From Xenorhabdus nematophila ATCC 19061 (GTDB lineage Bacteria; Pseudomonadota; Gammaproteobacteria; Enterobacterales; Enterobacteriaceae), in assembly GCF_000252955.1 (NCBI RefSeq), contig NC_014228.1:2184005-2248004 (forward strand): DNA of 64,000 nt, given 5' to 3'. The notes under the pieces were generated by a model. It was not told the DNA's origin. It ran no database searches and saw nothing but the letters and a program-made list of their open reading frames with translations. Each line of letters opens with the position of its first letter. The first letter of the stretch is position 1. Below are positions 45,526 to 57,500 of the stretch, in pieces. The position numbers were made by a program, and so were the translations under genes.

Positions 45526-46833
45526 TTAATGATGTTGATTATGCAAAACTAAAGATAAAGACTTTACAAATATTGCTGATGTGGTTTCATTCAGACTTGA
45601 TACGCTTATACGTAATCCTTTGCTAGATGCTTGAACACTGAAAACCTCCCCATTACGAACCAACCAACCATGCTGAGCCAGTTGCATGATAACAGCGTCA
45701 ATATCTACGTTCAGGGGTATCCAGATATTCAAGCCGTCATGAGAAGTTGGAACATGGATATTGTTGTTCTTAAGATCACGAATTAGATTTTCACGCTTAG
45801 CCCGATATGTTTCTTTTACCTGCGATAGTTCTTTATGAAACTGAGGCGATTTCATTATGTCTGTCACAATATCTTGAAGGATATGGCTAACCCAATTAGT
45901 ACCGGAATTGAGTCTTTTTCTCAGACGGAAAGATGTTTCAATATCGCTGGCGACAAAAGCAAGCCGCATATCGGGTCCGAGGAATTTTGACGTTGATCGG
46001 ATCAATGCCCATCGGGTAGCACCCTCAGGAATAACGTCGTAATAATCGCAGGATGAAAGCAGAGAAAAGTGGTCATCTATTATTATTAATACTTCCGGAT
46101 GTGCATTGAGTAGTGCTTTGATTCTGGCAGCACGGATTTTACTCAGACCACAACCCGTAGGGTTATGTGCTCTGGGTGTAATGATAATGGCCTGCGCACC
46201 TTGCTTCAGCTGTTCGGCAAGAATCTCATCCTGCATCCCTTCATCATCAACGGATATTCCGACAGGCGTAAGTCGCAAATTTTTCAGTGTATTAATGCTG
46301 CTAAGAAAACAGGGATCTTCAACAATCACCTTATCACCGGCTATGAGAGAATCTGCCAACAACCGTTCGATGGCATCAACAGCACCATTGGTCAGGTTTA
46401 GTTCAAAAGCATGATATAGGTCTTGGCCTAGCCATTCGCGCCCTAAACTCTCCAGTGCAGGGTTTACAGCAGGTTCACCGTACATTCGGTGGGCCGATAA
46501 AGAGAAACCAGCATCAGGAGTGATTCGGGGCAATAATGCTACAGCAGGGTTCCCGCCAGCCAAATCTTTCAACGCCAGACCAGGAGGTGTTCCCTCCAAG
46601 GTAAAAACTGAGTCAACTTCGCTGATGAATGTCCCCTTTCTGCCGCGACTGATAACAATACCATGATCTACCAGTTTTTTATAAGCAGCCGCTACGGTAT
46701 TCCGGTTGATTTCAAGTTCAGAGGCGAGTTCTCGTACTGAAGGAAGTGCTGTGCCGGGTTTAAGTTTACCAGTCAATACACTGGATCTTACTTGCTCAAA
46801 GATATCGCTTGCGGTTTTAGCTGTTATTTCCAT
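45526..46833 (-). CDS. MocR/GntR-type regulator with aminotransferase-like domain
   Basis: 435 residues. N-terminal GntR winged helix: IFEQVRSSVLTGKLKPGTAL, PSVRELASELEINRNTVAAA. Then a fold-type I aminotransferase domain: TNGAVDAIERLLADSLIAGD, TPRAHNPTGCG, IIDDHFSLLSS and RSTSKFLGPDMRLAF with the PLP lysine in STSK. MocR proteins sense PLP or amino-compound adducts. A TTGTCCTAGGACAA palindrome lies 22 bases before the start, and the divergent FGGY kinase shares the upstream region, so both are probable targets. Confidence 0.9.
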   Translation of the reverse strand: MEITAKTASDIFEQVRSSVLTGKLKPGTALPSVRELASELEINRNTVAAAYKKLVDHGIVISRGRKGTFISEVDSVFTLEGTPPGLALKDLAGGNPAVALLPRITPDAGFSLSAHRMYGEPAVNPALESLGREWLGQDLYHAFELNLTNGAVDAIERLLADSLIAGDKVIVEDPCFLSSINTLKNLRLTPVGISVDDEGMQDEILAEQLKQGAQAIIITPRAHNPTGCGLSKIRAARIKALLNAHPEVLIIIDDHFSLLSSCDYYDVIPEGATRWALIRSTSKFLGPDMRLAFVASDIETSFRLRKRLNSGTNWVSHILQDIVTDIMKSPQFHKELSQVKETYRAKRENLIRDLKNNNIHVPTSHDGLNIWIPLNVDIDAVIMQLAQHGWLVRNGEVFSVQASSKGLRISVSSLNETTSAIFVKSLSLVLHNQHH

Positions 46834-46855
46834 ATGACCTATGACATAAAATAAT

Positions 46856-46869
46856 TTGTCCTAGGACAA
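46856..46869. promoter_or_regulatory. Palindromic operator TTGTCCTAGGACAA
   Basis: Perfect 14-base palindrome between the divergent MocR and FGGY kinase genes, 22 bases upstream of the MocR start. Probable binding site of MocR. Confidence 0.55.
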
Positions 46870-47053
46870 TAATATTCTTATTCAACAATCGAGGCAATAC
46901 CATCCAGTTAACGCAGTACCTCTCCAGAGAGATAGTTGAGTTAACAAACAGTCCGCATTCGGGAATATCATCAACCAATCCACTTGATAAGAGAGCATGG
47001 CTCTGGCAGTGTTGACCTCTAACCACAAAAGAGACAAGGTTGAAAGAAGAACT

Positions 47054-48682
47054 ATGAACAATAACGTAAAAAGCGAACCGGAAAGTGACAAAGTTGTCAT
47101 TGGTATCGATGTCGGCACAGGAAGTGCCCGTGCCGGTATTTTTGATCTGGCCGGTAGAATGCTGGCATCAGCCAAACACGATATAACGCTTTATCGTGAT
47201 AGCATTCATTTTGTCGAACAATCTAGTCGTGAAATCTGGGGTGCGGTCTGCTCCTGCATCAGAGAGGCAATGTTACTCTCCGGAAGCACACCGCAACAGG
47301 TTGCCGGGATTGGTTTTGATGCTACCTGCTCGTTGGTTGTGCTGGGTAATGATAAGGAGCCTATTTCTGTCAGTCCGAGTGAAGATCCTAACCGCAATAT
47401 TATTGTCTGGATGGATCATCGGGCGACAGCACAGGCAGAACACATCAACACATTAGGTCACTCAGTGCTTAACTATATTGGTGGTAAAATTTCCCCCGAA
47501 ATGGAGACACCAAAGATTCTCTGGCTGAAAGAAAATCTCCGTGAATCCTTTGATAACGCATGGCAATTCTTTGATCTGGCAGATTTTTTGACCTGGAAGT
47601 CGACGGACTCTCTTTCCCGTTCTACTTGTACCTTGACTTGTAAATGGACTTACCTTGCGCACGAAAAACGTTGGGATGAAGATTATTTCCGCCAAATCGG
47701 GCTGGCTGAACTTGCAGATGAAAACTTCGCCCGGATTGGACAGCACATTGTCGAACCGGGTACACCTTGTGGTCAGGGGCTGGCAGAAGATGCCGCGCAA
47801 CAAATGGGGTTACTGGCAGGCACCCCCGTCGCAGCAGGTATGATTGATGCCCACGCAGGTGGCATCGGTACTGTCGGCGTTAACGGTGATGTGACCCGTA
47901 ATCTGGCCTACGTGTTCGGTACCTCTTCCTGCACAATGACGACGACGCAGGAACCCGTATTTATTCCCGGAATCTGGGGGCCATATTATTCTGCGATGGT
48001 ACCCGGCATGTGGCTGAATGAAGGCGGGCAAAGCGCTGCGGGAGCAGCAATCGACCAATTGTTGTCTCTGCATCCGGCGGAGGCAACAGCCAAAGCGATA
48101 GCAAAAGAAAACAATACATCCCTGCCGATTTTTTTAGCCGATATGCTCATGGAAAAAATGCACCCCACTTCTCAGGCTGTCGAATTGGCGGCAGGTATTC
48201 ATGTCGTCCCAGAATTTCTGGGAAACCGGGCTCCTTTTGCTGATCCCCATGCCCGCGCCGTCATTGCCGGACTGGGTATGGAAAACAATTTCGATAATCT
48301 ACTTTTTCTCTATATCGCCGGCATATGTGGCATTGGTTACGGTTTACGGCAAATTATCGAAGCACAGGCAAAATCAGGTGCTGAGATTGAAAATATCGTT
48401 ATCAGCGGAGGTGCCGGCCAACATCCTTTCGTCCGCCAATTACTTGCAGATAGCTGTGGTATAACAGTGATTACAACCCAAGCCAGCGAACCTGTCTTGC
48501 TCGGTTCCGCTATTCTTGGTGCGGTTGCCGGGGGTATTTTTGAAAATGTCGGACAGGCAATGACACATTTTCCTGTCATTGACCGCATCTATCAGCCAAA
48601 TGAAGCCTATTGTGAAAACCATAACATTCGTTTTGCCTCCTTTCAGCGTCTCCAGCAGTGTGCCAGACAGCTTAAGGGCTAA
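47054..48682 (+). CDS. FGGY-family carbohydrate kinase (ribulokinase/YDCK-like)
   Basis: 542 residues from ATG 47054 (MNNNVKSEPE). Actin-like ATPase fold: VIGIDVGTGSARAGIFDL (phosphate 1), IIVWMDHRATAQAEHI, GMIDAHAGGIGTVGVNGD, and the C-terminal ENIVISGGAGQHPFVRQLLAD with GSAILGAVAGG (adenosine site). The length and VWMDHRA text point to the ribulokinase/D-ribulokinase-like subgroup. It phosphorylates a pentulose or related sugar alcohol at the expense of ATP. No transporter or isomerase is adjacent. It is divergent from the MocR regulator across the palindrome at 46856. Confidence 0.88.
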   Translation: MNNNVKSEPESDKVVIGIDVGTGSARAGIFDLAGRMLASAKHDITLYRDSIHFVEQSSREIWGAVCSCIREAMLLSGSTPQQVAGIGFDATCSLVVLGNDKEPISVSPSEDPNRNIIVWMDHRATAQAEHINTLGHSVLNYIGGKISPEMETPKILWLKENLRESFDNAWQFFDLADFLTWKSTDSLSRSTCTLTCKWTYLAHEKRWDEDYFRQIGLAELADENFARIGQHIVEPGTPCGQGLAEDAAQQMGLLAGTPVAAGMIDAHAGGIGTVGVNGDVTRNLAYVFGTSSCTMTTTQEPVFIPGIWGPYYSAMVPGMWLNEGGQSAAGAAIDQLLSLHPAEATAKAIAKENNTSLPIFLADMLMEKMHPTSQAVELAAGIHVVPEFLGNRAPFADPHARAVIAGLGMENNFDNLLFLYIAGICGIGYGLRQIIEAQAKSGAEIENIVISGGAGQHPFVRQLLADSCGITVITTQASEPVLLGSAILGAVAGGIFENVGQAMTHFPVIDRIYQPNEAYCENHNIRFASFQRLQQCARQLKG

Positions 48683-48717
48683 TAGCTCGCTATAAGCGGG
48701 TAAAATCGTAAACCAAT

Positions 48718-48960
48718 TAGGTACAAAAACATATCCGCTGCCGGGATATGCTGGAGTGGATTGAACAATCTCCAGAGCATGAAACCATGTTGATGACTAT
48801 TGCAGAACAGCTTGAACAAAAAGGGCGTGAGCAAGGACGGACAGAAGGCAAGGTTGAAGGCAAGCTGGAAACGGCGAGTGCATTATTACGGTATGGGGTC
48901 AGTCTGGACATCATTGTCACCAGTACCGGACTGAGCCGGGATAAAATTGAAGCCACTTAC
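48718..48960 (+). pseudogene. C-terminal fragment of an Rpn-family recombination-promoting nuclease
   Basis: Reads CRDMLEWIEQSPEHETMLMTI, AEQLEQKGREQGRTEGKVEG, LRYGVSLDIIVTSTGLSRDK. The EQKGREQGRTEGK...EGK tail is the typical end of Rpn (YhgA-like, PD-(D/E)XK) proteins. The nuclease core is missing, so this is a leftover lying between the kinase and TetR genes. Confidence 0.75.
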
Positions 48961-49016
48961 TCCCAATCATGGATAATTTACTTGATCAGGTAGAACGATC
49001 GTTCTACTATCATCGT

Positions 49017-49595
49017 ATGAATACAAAAAACGCCTACGAAATACGAAACATATTACTGGAAGTCACCGAGTCATTGATTTACCAGTATGGAATTCACTCT
49101 ACCGGAATGGAGCAAATCGTTAAGGAAACAGGGATATCGAGAAAAACCATCTATCGCTATTTCACCAACAAAGATGATCTTTGCGCTCAGGCATTATTGA
49201 GCCGAGATGAGCGTTGGATGAAATGGTTTACAGACTCTTCCTTAAAGGGGGAAAACCCAGAAGCGTGTCTTCTTGAAATGTTTCATACGCTGAAATCTTG
49301 GTTTATGTCTGGGGAATTCCGTGGCTGTGCGTTTATAAACACCGCCGGAGAGATTTCTGATCCAGCCCATCCGATCAGAATTATTGCCAAGGAACATAAA
49401 CAAAAGATTTTTTCGTTCATTACACAGCTCACTGAAAAACTGGGTGTCAGTGAACCTCTCGAATTGGCCCGGCAACTTCTTGTACTCATTGACGGTGCAA
49501 TTACCGTTGCCATGGTGATGAATACACCGTCTTCTGCCGATGATGCAAAAGAAGCAGCAAAATTATTGATAAGCCACTCGTTCATCACACATTAA
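49017..49595 (+). CDS. TetR-family transcriptional regulator
   Basis: About 192 residues from ATG 49017 ([11 protein letters not shown]). The N-terminal helix-turn-helix is clear: [40 protein letters not shown]. The C-terminal ligand domain ends [20 protein letters not shown]. It is followed after 16 bases by the DUF1348 gene, so TetR probably regulates its own operon. The last 177 bases are part of the 501-bp inverted duplication, whose other copy at 29.1-29.3 kb holds only the end of this gene. Confidence 0.9.
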   Translation: MNTKNAYEIRNILLEVTESLIYQYGIHSTGMEQIVKETGISRKTIYRYFTNKDDLCAQALLSRDERWMKWFTDSSLKGENPEACLLEMFHTLKSWFMSGEFRGCAFINTAGEISDPAHPIRIIAKEHKQKIFSFITQLTEKLGVSEPLELARQLLVLIDGAITVAMVMNTPSSADDAKEAAKLLISHSFITH

Positions 49596-49919
49596 AAATA
49601 CCGGAGAAAAAATGTCTGATCCCATTGAAACAAAAGAAATGCAAGAAAGAAAAGCGCCCTTCCCGCCTTTTACTTATGAAACAGCAATCCAGAAAGTTCG
49701 CATGGCTGAAGATGCTTGGAATACACGTGATGCTTCCAAAGTTGCCCTTGCATACAGTAAAGATACTCAGTGGCGTAACAGGGCTGAATTTATACACGGT
49801 CGAAATGACGCCGAAAAATTTCTATCGCGTAAATGGAAAAAAGAGTTGGATTATCGGTTGATTAAAGAACTCTGGGCGGTGGAAGGCAATAGAATTGCTG
49901 TAAGGTATGCTTATGAATG
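49419..49919 (+). repeat. Inverted 501-bp duplicate, right (source) copy
   Basis: Matches the reverse complement of 28760-29260 with two substitutions noticed (one in the DUF1348 gene, Ser versus Asn; one near 49448). Here the sequence is continuous with intact TetR and DUF1348 genes, so this is the ancestral copy. Confidence 0.93.
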
Positions 49920-50109
49920 GCACGATGACTCCGGAAATTGGTTTCGTTCATACGGTAATGAAAACTGGGAATTTGATGAAAATGGTCTGATGATTAATCG
50001 GTTTGCCTGCATTAATGATATGCCTGTCAGTCAGAATGAACGGAAATTCCATTGGCCTCTGGGACGTCGTCCTGATGATCATCCCGGACTGAGCGAACTG
50101 GGACTATGA
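49612..50109 (+). CDS. DUF1348 (NTF2-like) family protein
   Basis: 165 residues. [59 protein letters not shown], then the conserved [20 protein letters not shown] and a C-terminal [18 protein letters not shown] typical of DUF1348. These are small NTF2-fold proteins, predicted enzymes of unknown reaction. RBS CGGAG lies before ATG. It is second in the TetR operon, an arrangement common for this family, which suggests response to a toxic small molecule. A broken copy lies at 28675-29067. Confidence 0.9.
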   Translation: MSDPIETKEMQERKAPFPPFTYETAIQKVRMAEDAWNTRDASKVALAYSKDTQWRNRAEFIHGRNDAEKFLSRKWKKELDYRLIKELWAVEGNRIAVRYAYEWHDDSGNWFRSYGNENWEFDENGLMINRFACINDMPVSQNERKFHWPLGRRPDDHPGLSELGL

Positions 50110-50153
50110 TTTAAACGCAGCTTCTTTATGAATATGGATAAGTAGACTTCAAC

Positions 50154-50749
50154 ATGCGCAGAACAGATCATCTTGGTGGAATAACGGCATTTTTGGGTAT
50201 TAAATTTTTTCAACGTTCCATACGTAGCCTGAGTCTCACGCCTGACGGTGAAATATTCTTGATGAACTGTCAAAATGCCATTGATATTCTTGAACAAGCT
50301 GAAGCCGATCTCACTTCGCATATTGCTTATCCCTCGGGAAGACTCCGTGTCGATTTGATTGAGGCAAGTATTGATCTTGCTATACGTATTGGTGAGTTAT
50401 CTGATAGCTGCGGATTGGTTGCCCGTCGATTAACGGTTCAGAAACTGATTATTTGCGCCTCACCGGATTCTTTGCGGTCTAATGGAGAACCATAATCCTT
50501 GAGGAATTAAGTCAACATCGGTGTATCGTGGGGTTTCGCAGAAGTCAGACTATTTCTTGGTTATTTAAAGAAAAGAACGGAGAGATAAAACGTTACACTC
50601 CACCAGCAACGTATGAATTTGCTGACGGAAATGCAATATTAGCGGCGACACTGGGCGGATATGGATTTGCCCAGTTACCGTTATTACCTAAGATCCGCCA
50701 TGTTGTAGATACTTTGGTGGATATGGCAGAAATCGGCTTGCAGGATTAA
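50154..50749 (+). pseudogene. Decayed LysR-family regulator gene
   Basis: Recognisable pieces in order: LGIKFFQRSIRSLSLTPDGE (end of the HTH), AIDILEQAEADLTSHIAYPS, GRLRVDL, then a deletion to EASIDLAIRIGELSDSCGLV, ARRLTVQKLIICASP, a frameshift near 50490, then SWLFKEKNGEIKRYTPPATY and DGNAILAATLGGYGFAQLPL. The recognition helix and part of the effector domain are missing. The RYTPPATYEF segment is related to the scrap fused to the DUF1348 copy at 28.7 kb. Confidence 0.82.
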
Positions 50750-50953
50750 TATGCAACTTTGTTTTGATAAGCGCTGTTTTTCATATAGATGGTGAAAAGT
50801 GCCATGGATGCCCAGAGTACGCCAGCAGTTGACGAAAAATATGTATAACGCTCGGTTCATGGATAAGCTGTACGTCATTGAAAAGAAAATACCCTGCGTT
50901 GTTGTAGTACACTGGTTTGAAAAAATAATGGTGATAAAAAAGAGTATTGAATA

Positions 50954-51499
50954 ATGATTGTGTTAATTGCTGGTGCCTCACATACAGGAAAAACCTTGTT
51001 AGCCCAAAGGTTATTAGAAAAATACAATATTACATATCTATCAATAGACCATCTGAAAATGGGGTTGATAAGAAGTGGTAATACAGCGTTAACACCAGAA
51101 GATGATGAGGAGCTTGAGCCGTATCTTTGGTCTATCGTTAAAGAGATCATTAAAACAGCAATCGAGAATAATCAGAATCTTGTCATTGAAGGAGGTTACA
51201 TTCCTTTTGACTGGAAAGATGCTTTCACAGATAACTATCTGAGGCAAATCCAATTTCACTGCCTTGTGATGACTAAAGAGTATATTGAAAATCACTTTTC
51301 GGATGTTAAAAAATATGCAAATGCCATTGAATCTCGGTTAGATGATTCGGATTGTACACCTGAATCAATGATTGAAGAAAATGAATATAATTTCAAAATG
51401 TGCAATGAATATGGCTGTGATTATATTTTAATAGATTCGGAATATAAACCTGACATTGAGCTCATTAATATCCAAAGTAAAATCACGCCAGTAAATTGA
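50954..51499 (+). CDS. P-loop kinase/ATPase of the small-molecule kinase type
   Basis: 181 residues. Walker A is MIVLIAGASHTGKTLLAQRL at the N terminus; LSIDHLKMGLIRSG follows with an Asp-His, then NLVIEGGYIPFDWKDAF and HCLVMTKEYIENHFSDVKKY. This is the adenylate kinase-like/2-phosphoglycerate kinase-like fold with a lid. The substrate is unknown; a phosphotransferase that modifies an antibiotic or a small metabolite, or a zeta-like kinase, are options I cannot separate. It ends against the convergent NRPS operon with a shared hairpin between. Confidence 0.75.
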   Translation: MIVLIAGASHTGKTLLAQRLLEKYNITYLSIDHLKMGLIRSGNTALTPEDDEELEPYLWSIVKEIIKTAIENNQNLVIEGGYIPFDWKDAFTDNYLRQIQFHCLVMTKEYIENHFSDVKKYANAIESRLDDSDCTPESMIEENEYNFKMCNEYGCDYILIDSEYKPDIELINIQSKITPVN

Positions 51500-51517
51500 C
51501 AGTGATTAACAATAATT

Positions 51518-51545
51518 GGCCTCATCCATGAGGCCTGACTTTTCA
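51518..51545. terminator. Hairpin between the kinase and the NRPS operon end
   Basis: GGCCTCAT-CC-ATGAGGCC, followed on the plus strand by TGACTTTTC. It ends the kinase unit and, from the other side, can end the NRPS operon. Confidence 0.75.
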
Positions 51546-51574
51546 TTCATTAACGGATTATTTCTTAAATGAAT

Positions 51575-54500
51575 TTAGTCATAAAAGTAACTGATATTTT
51601 CTTTATCCTGACCAGAGACAATGGCTTCCAGCAATCTTTCATAATACCTCACAAGAGCATTGGCAGTTTCTTCAGTATATAGCTCTGGGTTGTAGCTTAA
51701 TTCACAAATGATATTTTTTGACGTGTTTTTCAAGTTTATTCCCAATGACTGAAAAGGAATAGGTTCGAGATCTATTAATTCAATATCTAGATTATATTGT
51801 GATAATTCATCTCCATCTACTTCATTTTTATTTTCAAGGAAAATATGGGCATCCATGTAATTAAAGATAACGTTAAAGATATTATCCCTAACCTTTTTTC
51901 CTACAAAATCAGCGACAGAACTTATGTGAATATCTAAATTCTCCTGAGCTTTATAAATGAATTCACTAATTTGCCGAATAATATCATACAAACTCATTTC
52001 CTGATTGATCGTGGATTTTACTATCAGGGCATTCAAAAACATTCCTATTGTTTGTTGATTTTCCATACTTGCACGATCGGCTTGTGGTGAAGTAGCAATC
52101 TGTTGTGATTCACCGGAATACATGAAAAGACAAGCATGAAATAAAGACATAAATAACATATAAGGTGTAATGTTATTAGTTTCACAATATTTAGAAGCAG
52201 CTTTATTCAACAAATCAGGGGTATTGATATGATGAACTTTAAATCGGTAATTTGAAGCCGTATGTTTATTGAAAGGAATTGGAAAATCCTTATCCATCTT
52301 TATATCATCAAATTGTTTTTGCCAGAATTGAATCTGCCTTTGATAAAGTTCTGTTGTATGATGTCGATATTGATCATAAGAGCAGTCAGAATACTGCATA
52401 GTGACCGGCGGCAGAATAATTTCCTGCCCTTGAGAATAAATTTCATATAGCTGTTTAATTTCTGTTTCAAGGATGTTCATTGACCAACCATCAGAAATAA
52501 TATGATGAAAATCAATTAATAAAGCATTTTTTCTTTCTGATATAGGCAACAGGAATGCTCTGATCAATGAATCATGGTAAACATCAAAAGATGCCCTTAA
52601 TTCCTTTTCCCAAAGTTCATTGATGGCAATGATAATTTGTTCTTTTTCTTTTATTTCTGGTAATGAATTTATAATCTTACAGTCAATTTTTCTCTCATTG
52701 TCGAGTTTTATAAAGACCTGCTCATCTTCCTTATAAAAATTTAATCGTAAACTTTCATGCCGTTCCATAATGGTATTCAAACTTTTTTCTAAAGCATTGA
52801 GATTAAGTTCACCGTCCATTAGCAAGAGAATGGGAGCATGAAAACAGTCTTCTAATATTCCTTCTTCAATAAAAGACCAAAATATCTTCTGCCAGTAAGA
52901 AATCGGTATTTTCCCACCCAATATTTTTCTTGTTTCTTCAATTGTCGGCAGTTCATGTTTTTTTGTGTTTTGAATAACATTGGCGATTTCGGCAATCGTA
53001 GGGGCTGTAAATAACTGATTCATACTGAAATTGTCAGCTAACTCGCTTTTTATAGCAGATGTTATCTTAACAGCTAAAAGTGAATGACCACCCAGAGAGA
53101 AAAAATTATCATAAATCCCTATTTTTCTTATTTTCAAATGCTTCTGCCATAATTCGCAGAGTTTTTCCTCAACCTTATTTCTTGGTGCAATATAATTCTG
53201 CTTACGCAAGTCATTTTCATCTGGTATAGGGAGTGCCCTTTTATCCACTTTATTATTTAGTGTGAGTGGCATTCGTTCCAATGGGATATAGAGGTTGGGA
53301 ACCATAAATTCAGGCAATTGTTTTTCCAGACGGGATTTGAGCAACTCTGAAAGTTCATTACCAATTGAGGATATTTGAGGATAGTTGGCCAAATAGGTTT
53401 TGCTGTAATCAGCACGAGCTTGGACTGGTGGCAATTCACCACGACTGAAAATGACATCCAGTAAATCAAGTTGTTTTTGTGACCAGGTCACGCCACATTG
53501 ATAACCACACTGTTCCGCATATTGAAGCAATGATTCTAAGGCTTGGATTTGTTCTATAGCATGGATAGACAAGTGCCCTATATGCGCTGGGGGCATAATT
53601 TTTTGATTAGCAGGCCAGTATCTTAACCCTTCAGATAATGCTAAATCTTCATTAATTCTGGCATTGGGAATACCTGAAATACCAAATGTTTCCAGCATTC
53701 CTGTTTGTAATTGGCTGTGTATGTGCTCCAGAGTGCTAAAATCAAACCAAGTGAAATTTGCATTTGGGCTGTTTTCTTGGTTGCTGCCCTTTTTCTGAAG
53801 AATAACATCATAGCGATAACGCAGCATTTCATTATCACCCACACCACGTTTAACTCGCAAATCAACACGACTGATATCTAAATAATGCTGTGGTAAGTGA
53901 GCAAAATAAGTCGGACTAATCACCAATTCTTGTTCCTGTTGCAAACGGCGTTGTAAATGGTTGGCCAGTTCACCGGCCAAAATGCCTTGCTCACTTAATC
54001 GGTTGTGCTCCATTGCAGCCGCATGCGCAGGCAGTAAATCTAAATTACGGATATCACCCAGCAGAATTTTACCCCCGGCGGCAATATGAGGCAGTAGCTG
54101 ATCAAATAAGGTTTCCAAGTATTGAAGATTTGGGAAATACTGCACAACAGAGTTAATAATGACGCAATCAAAATTATCGTCTTCCAACAGTTCTAAGTTG
54201 AGTGCATCACCTTGCCTCAATTGCACATGGTGCCAACCGCGACAGTTCAATTCCTTTTGGTGTGCTGCCAGCGCCGCGGCTGAAATATCGGTGGCCAGCA
54301 CCGTTTCACAATGAGCGGCATAACGATATAGTAGTAGCCCGGTTCCGCAGCCAATTTCCAATAAACGGCGGGGTTGCAATGTATTAATGAGCTGAATAGT
54401 GCCTGTCCGCCATTCTTCCATTTGCTCAATAGCGATAGGTTGACCGGTATAACTGTTATTCCAGCCGCGAAAATCGTTTTCCAGATTATCCTCAGGAATT

Positions 54501-57500
54501 GTCTGACTTGCATTTTGGATATATTGTTCTTCAAATACAGAGGTCCAACGTTCCAGGCTGCCGGCATTGAATTCAGTGGCTTTTTTTACTAACCAGCTAG
54601 AAGACGGACTGACGTAGGCTATTAATTTTTTATTTTCATTGTCATGACTGTCTGTGACAACGACAGCATGATTTAAGGCTTCATGGGCCATCAGTGCTGT
54701 TTCAATTTCCCCCGTTTCAATCCTGTACCCCCGGATTTTCACCTGAGAATCAATCCGGCCAATAAATTCTACATTGCCGTCTGGAGAAAAACGCGCTAAG
54801 TCACCGGTTCGGTAGAGACGGTCGGTGACTTTCTCACTAAACGGATCGGCAATAAATTGCCTTGCCGTGATTTCCGGGGCATGAAGATACCCTCGGGCCA
54901 GCTGGATACCACCAACACATAACTCTCCGACAGCGCCAATGGGGGCAAGGTGGCCGTCTGCATCCAGAATACGTATCACTGTATTGTGTAATGGCTTACC
55001 AATGTTTATTTGGTCGCCGAACAGCCGCCCCGCGGTCACGCAGACAGTTGTTTCTGTGGGACCGTACCCATTAAAAAGTTGCCGGCCCTGTGACCATAAT
55101 GCGGCTAACTGCAATGTGATGGCTTCACCTGCAACAACCATCGTTGACACTGATTTCCATTTTTCCAGTTTTAAATGTGACAGCAGAACCGGTGGAAGAG
55201 TCGCATGGGTAATTTGGTGTTTTTCGACGACCTCATCCAGCAAAGCGGGGGTATGGTATTGTTCTTCTGACATCAGATAGAGTGAGGCACCTTGCGTTAA
55301 TATCATCGACAGTTCAAAGGCAAAGGCATCAAAACTCCATGACGCAAATTGCAGCCCCCGACTGTTGGTATTGACGCCAAATAAAGCAGCTTGCGATATA
55401 GCCAGATTGACCCAGCCTTTATGCTCCAACATAACCCCTTTGGGTTTTCCTGTCGAACCAGAGGTATAAATCACATAGGCCAGATTATTTTCAGTCAATT
55501 TAACTGGACGTTCGGTGATATTTTCGGTCGGGTAACTTTGTAAGTGTGCTTGTATTTCATCACTATCCAGACAAATGACTTTTTGCTGGTCAAAAGGCAG
55601 TTTTTCCAGCAGATGTGTTTCAGTCAGTATAAACTCAACCTTACTGTGTTCCAGCATGTATTGAAGACGCGCTTTCGGATAGCTGGAATCTAACGGCACA
55701 TAGGCACCACCTGCTTTCAGAATCCCCAGTAGAGCTACGATGGCCTGTAAAGAACGAGGAATACAAAGTGCGATTAATGCTTCGGACTTGATACCTTGTT
55801 CGAGTAAATAATGTGCTACCTGATTGGCTTTCTCATTCAATGCCTGATAACTCAGGATACTATCATCATAAACCAATGCCGTTTTTTCAGGATTGAAACT
55901 AACTTGTTTTTCAAACAGTTCATGGAAACAAAGTCCAAGTTGACTCTGCTCTTGTGGTCCATTCCATTCATGTAATAAAACCTGTATTTCAGAGTCAGCC
56001 AATAACGGTATTTCATGTACAGAAGGCTCCGTCCTTGCTCCATGATTATCCGCACTGTGTTTCATTACAGCCACTATATTGGAAAGCAATGTTTCGTAAT
56101 TGGCCATTAATCTATCAATAGTGTTGCTGTTGAACAAACTGCTATCAACTACCCAATCCAAAGAGAGATCGCCCTGATTTTCTTCATAAATATGGATTTC
56201 CAAATCAAATCTGGCTTTAACGAATGGACGCTCTTTTATCTCAACATTACTATTTTTTTCCAGCGTTATATCATGCTGGGTATTCTCCAGCGTAAAAGCG
56301 ATCTGGAATATCGGGTTATAATTTAAGTTTCGGGCCGGGCTGATTTTTTCTACCAGCGTTTGGAATGGCAGATCTTGATGGGCATAAGCATCCAAAATGT
56401 TGCGGCTGTTTTGTTTCAATAGTTCACTAAATGTCGGTTTTCCGGACAAATCTGTTCTGATGACCAAAGAGTTAACAAAAAAACCAATCAAAGATTCTAC
56501 GTCTTGGTGTGTTCTTCCCGCCAGGGCCGTTCCCACCAGAATATCTTTTTCATTGCTGTAACGGCTGAGTAAAACGGCAAACGCCGTTTCCAGAAACATA
56601 AATAATGTCACTTCATGTTTGGTGCACAATGCCGTAATACCCTGAGTCAACGTTTCGGAAATACGCTGTGAGTGTATCCGGCCTTCAAAGCTCTGTTTCT
56701 CGGGTCGGGGATTATCCAGTGGAAAATGATGAAGAGGTGAAATACCTGATAACTGTTTCTGCCAGTAAATTAGCTGCTTTTCCAGAACATCGCCTTGCAG
56801 CCAGTTTCGTTGCCATTGGGCATAATCAGCATATTGGATTTTTAACGCTGGCAATGGATTCTCTTCACCTTGGCAATAAACCCGATATAAAGTAATAAAT
56901 TCTCTGAGAAATATCTCCAGAGACCAACTATCACAAGCAATATGGTGAATGTTATAAATAATGACATAATCGTTTTCAGCCAGTTTTAACACTTGAATCC
57001 GCAGCATCAAATCGGTGCTGAGGTTAAAGGCCAGATTTTCTTCTTCTTTATGGAGTCGTTTCACCTGATCTTTTTTCTCAACATCAGAAAAGGCTGACAA
57101 ATCGTGGTATTTCACAGGCAAATCGTAGTGAGTGGCAATAACCTGACGAGGTTCATCCCCTATAGTTTTAAAATGAGTTCGCAATGCTTCATGACGCTCA
57201 ATGATCCCTTTCAGGGCTGCTTCGAAAAACTTGATATTAAGTGGCTCACGCAGTCTGAAATCCCCGACACAGTTGTACTGAGTGCTGCCTTCGGTCAATT
57301 GGTCAATAAACCATAAACGTTGCTGAGCATATGAAAGTGGGTAATGTGCAACGTTGCCATTACGTTGAATATCCTGTAGCGGGTGAGTTTGAACGTCCTC
57401 TTGTGCATCAATTCGATTCAGAAAATCGATCAACTCCTGCTTATGGCTTTTCCATTCACTGAGCAATTCTGGCGGTATGCTGTCGCGGTTGGTTTCATAT

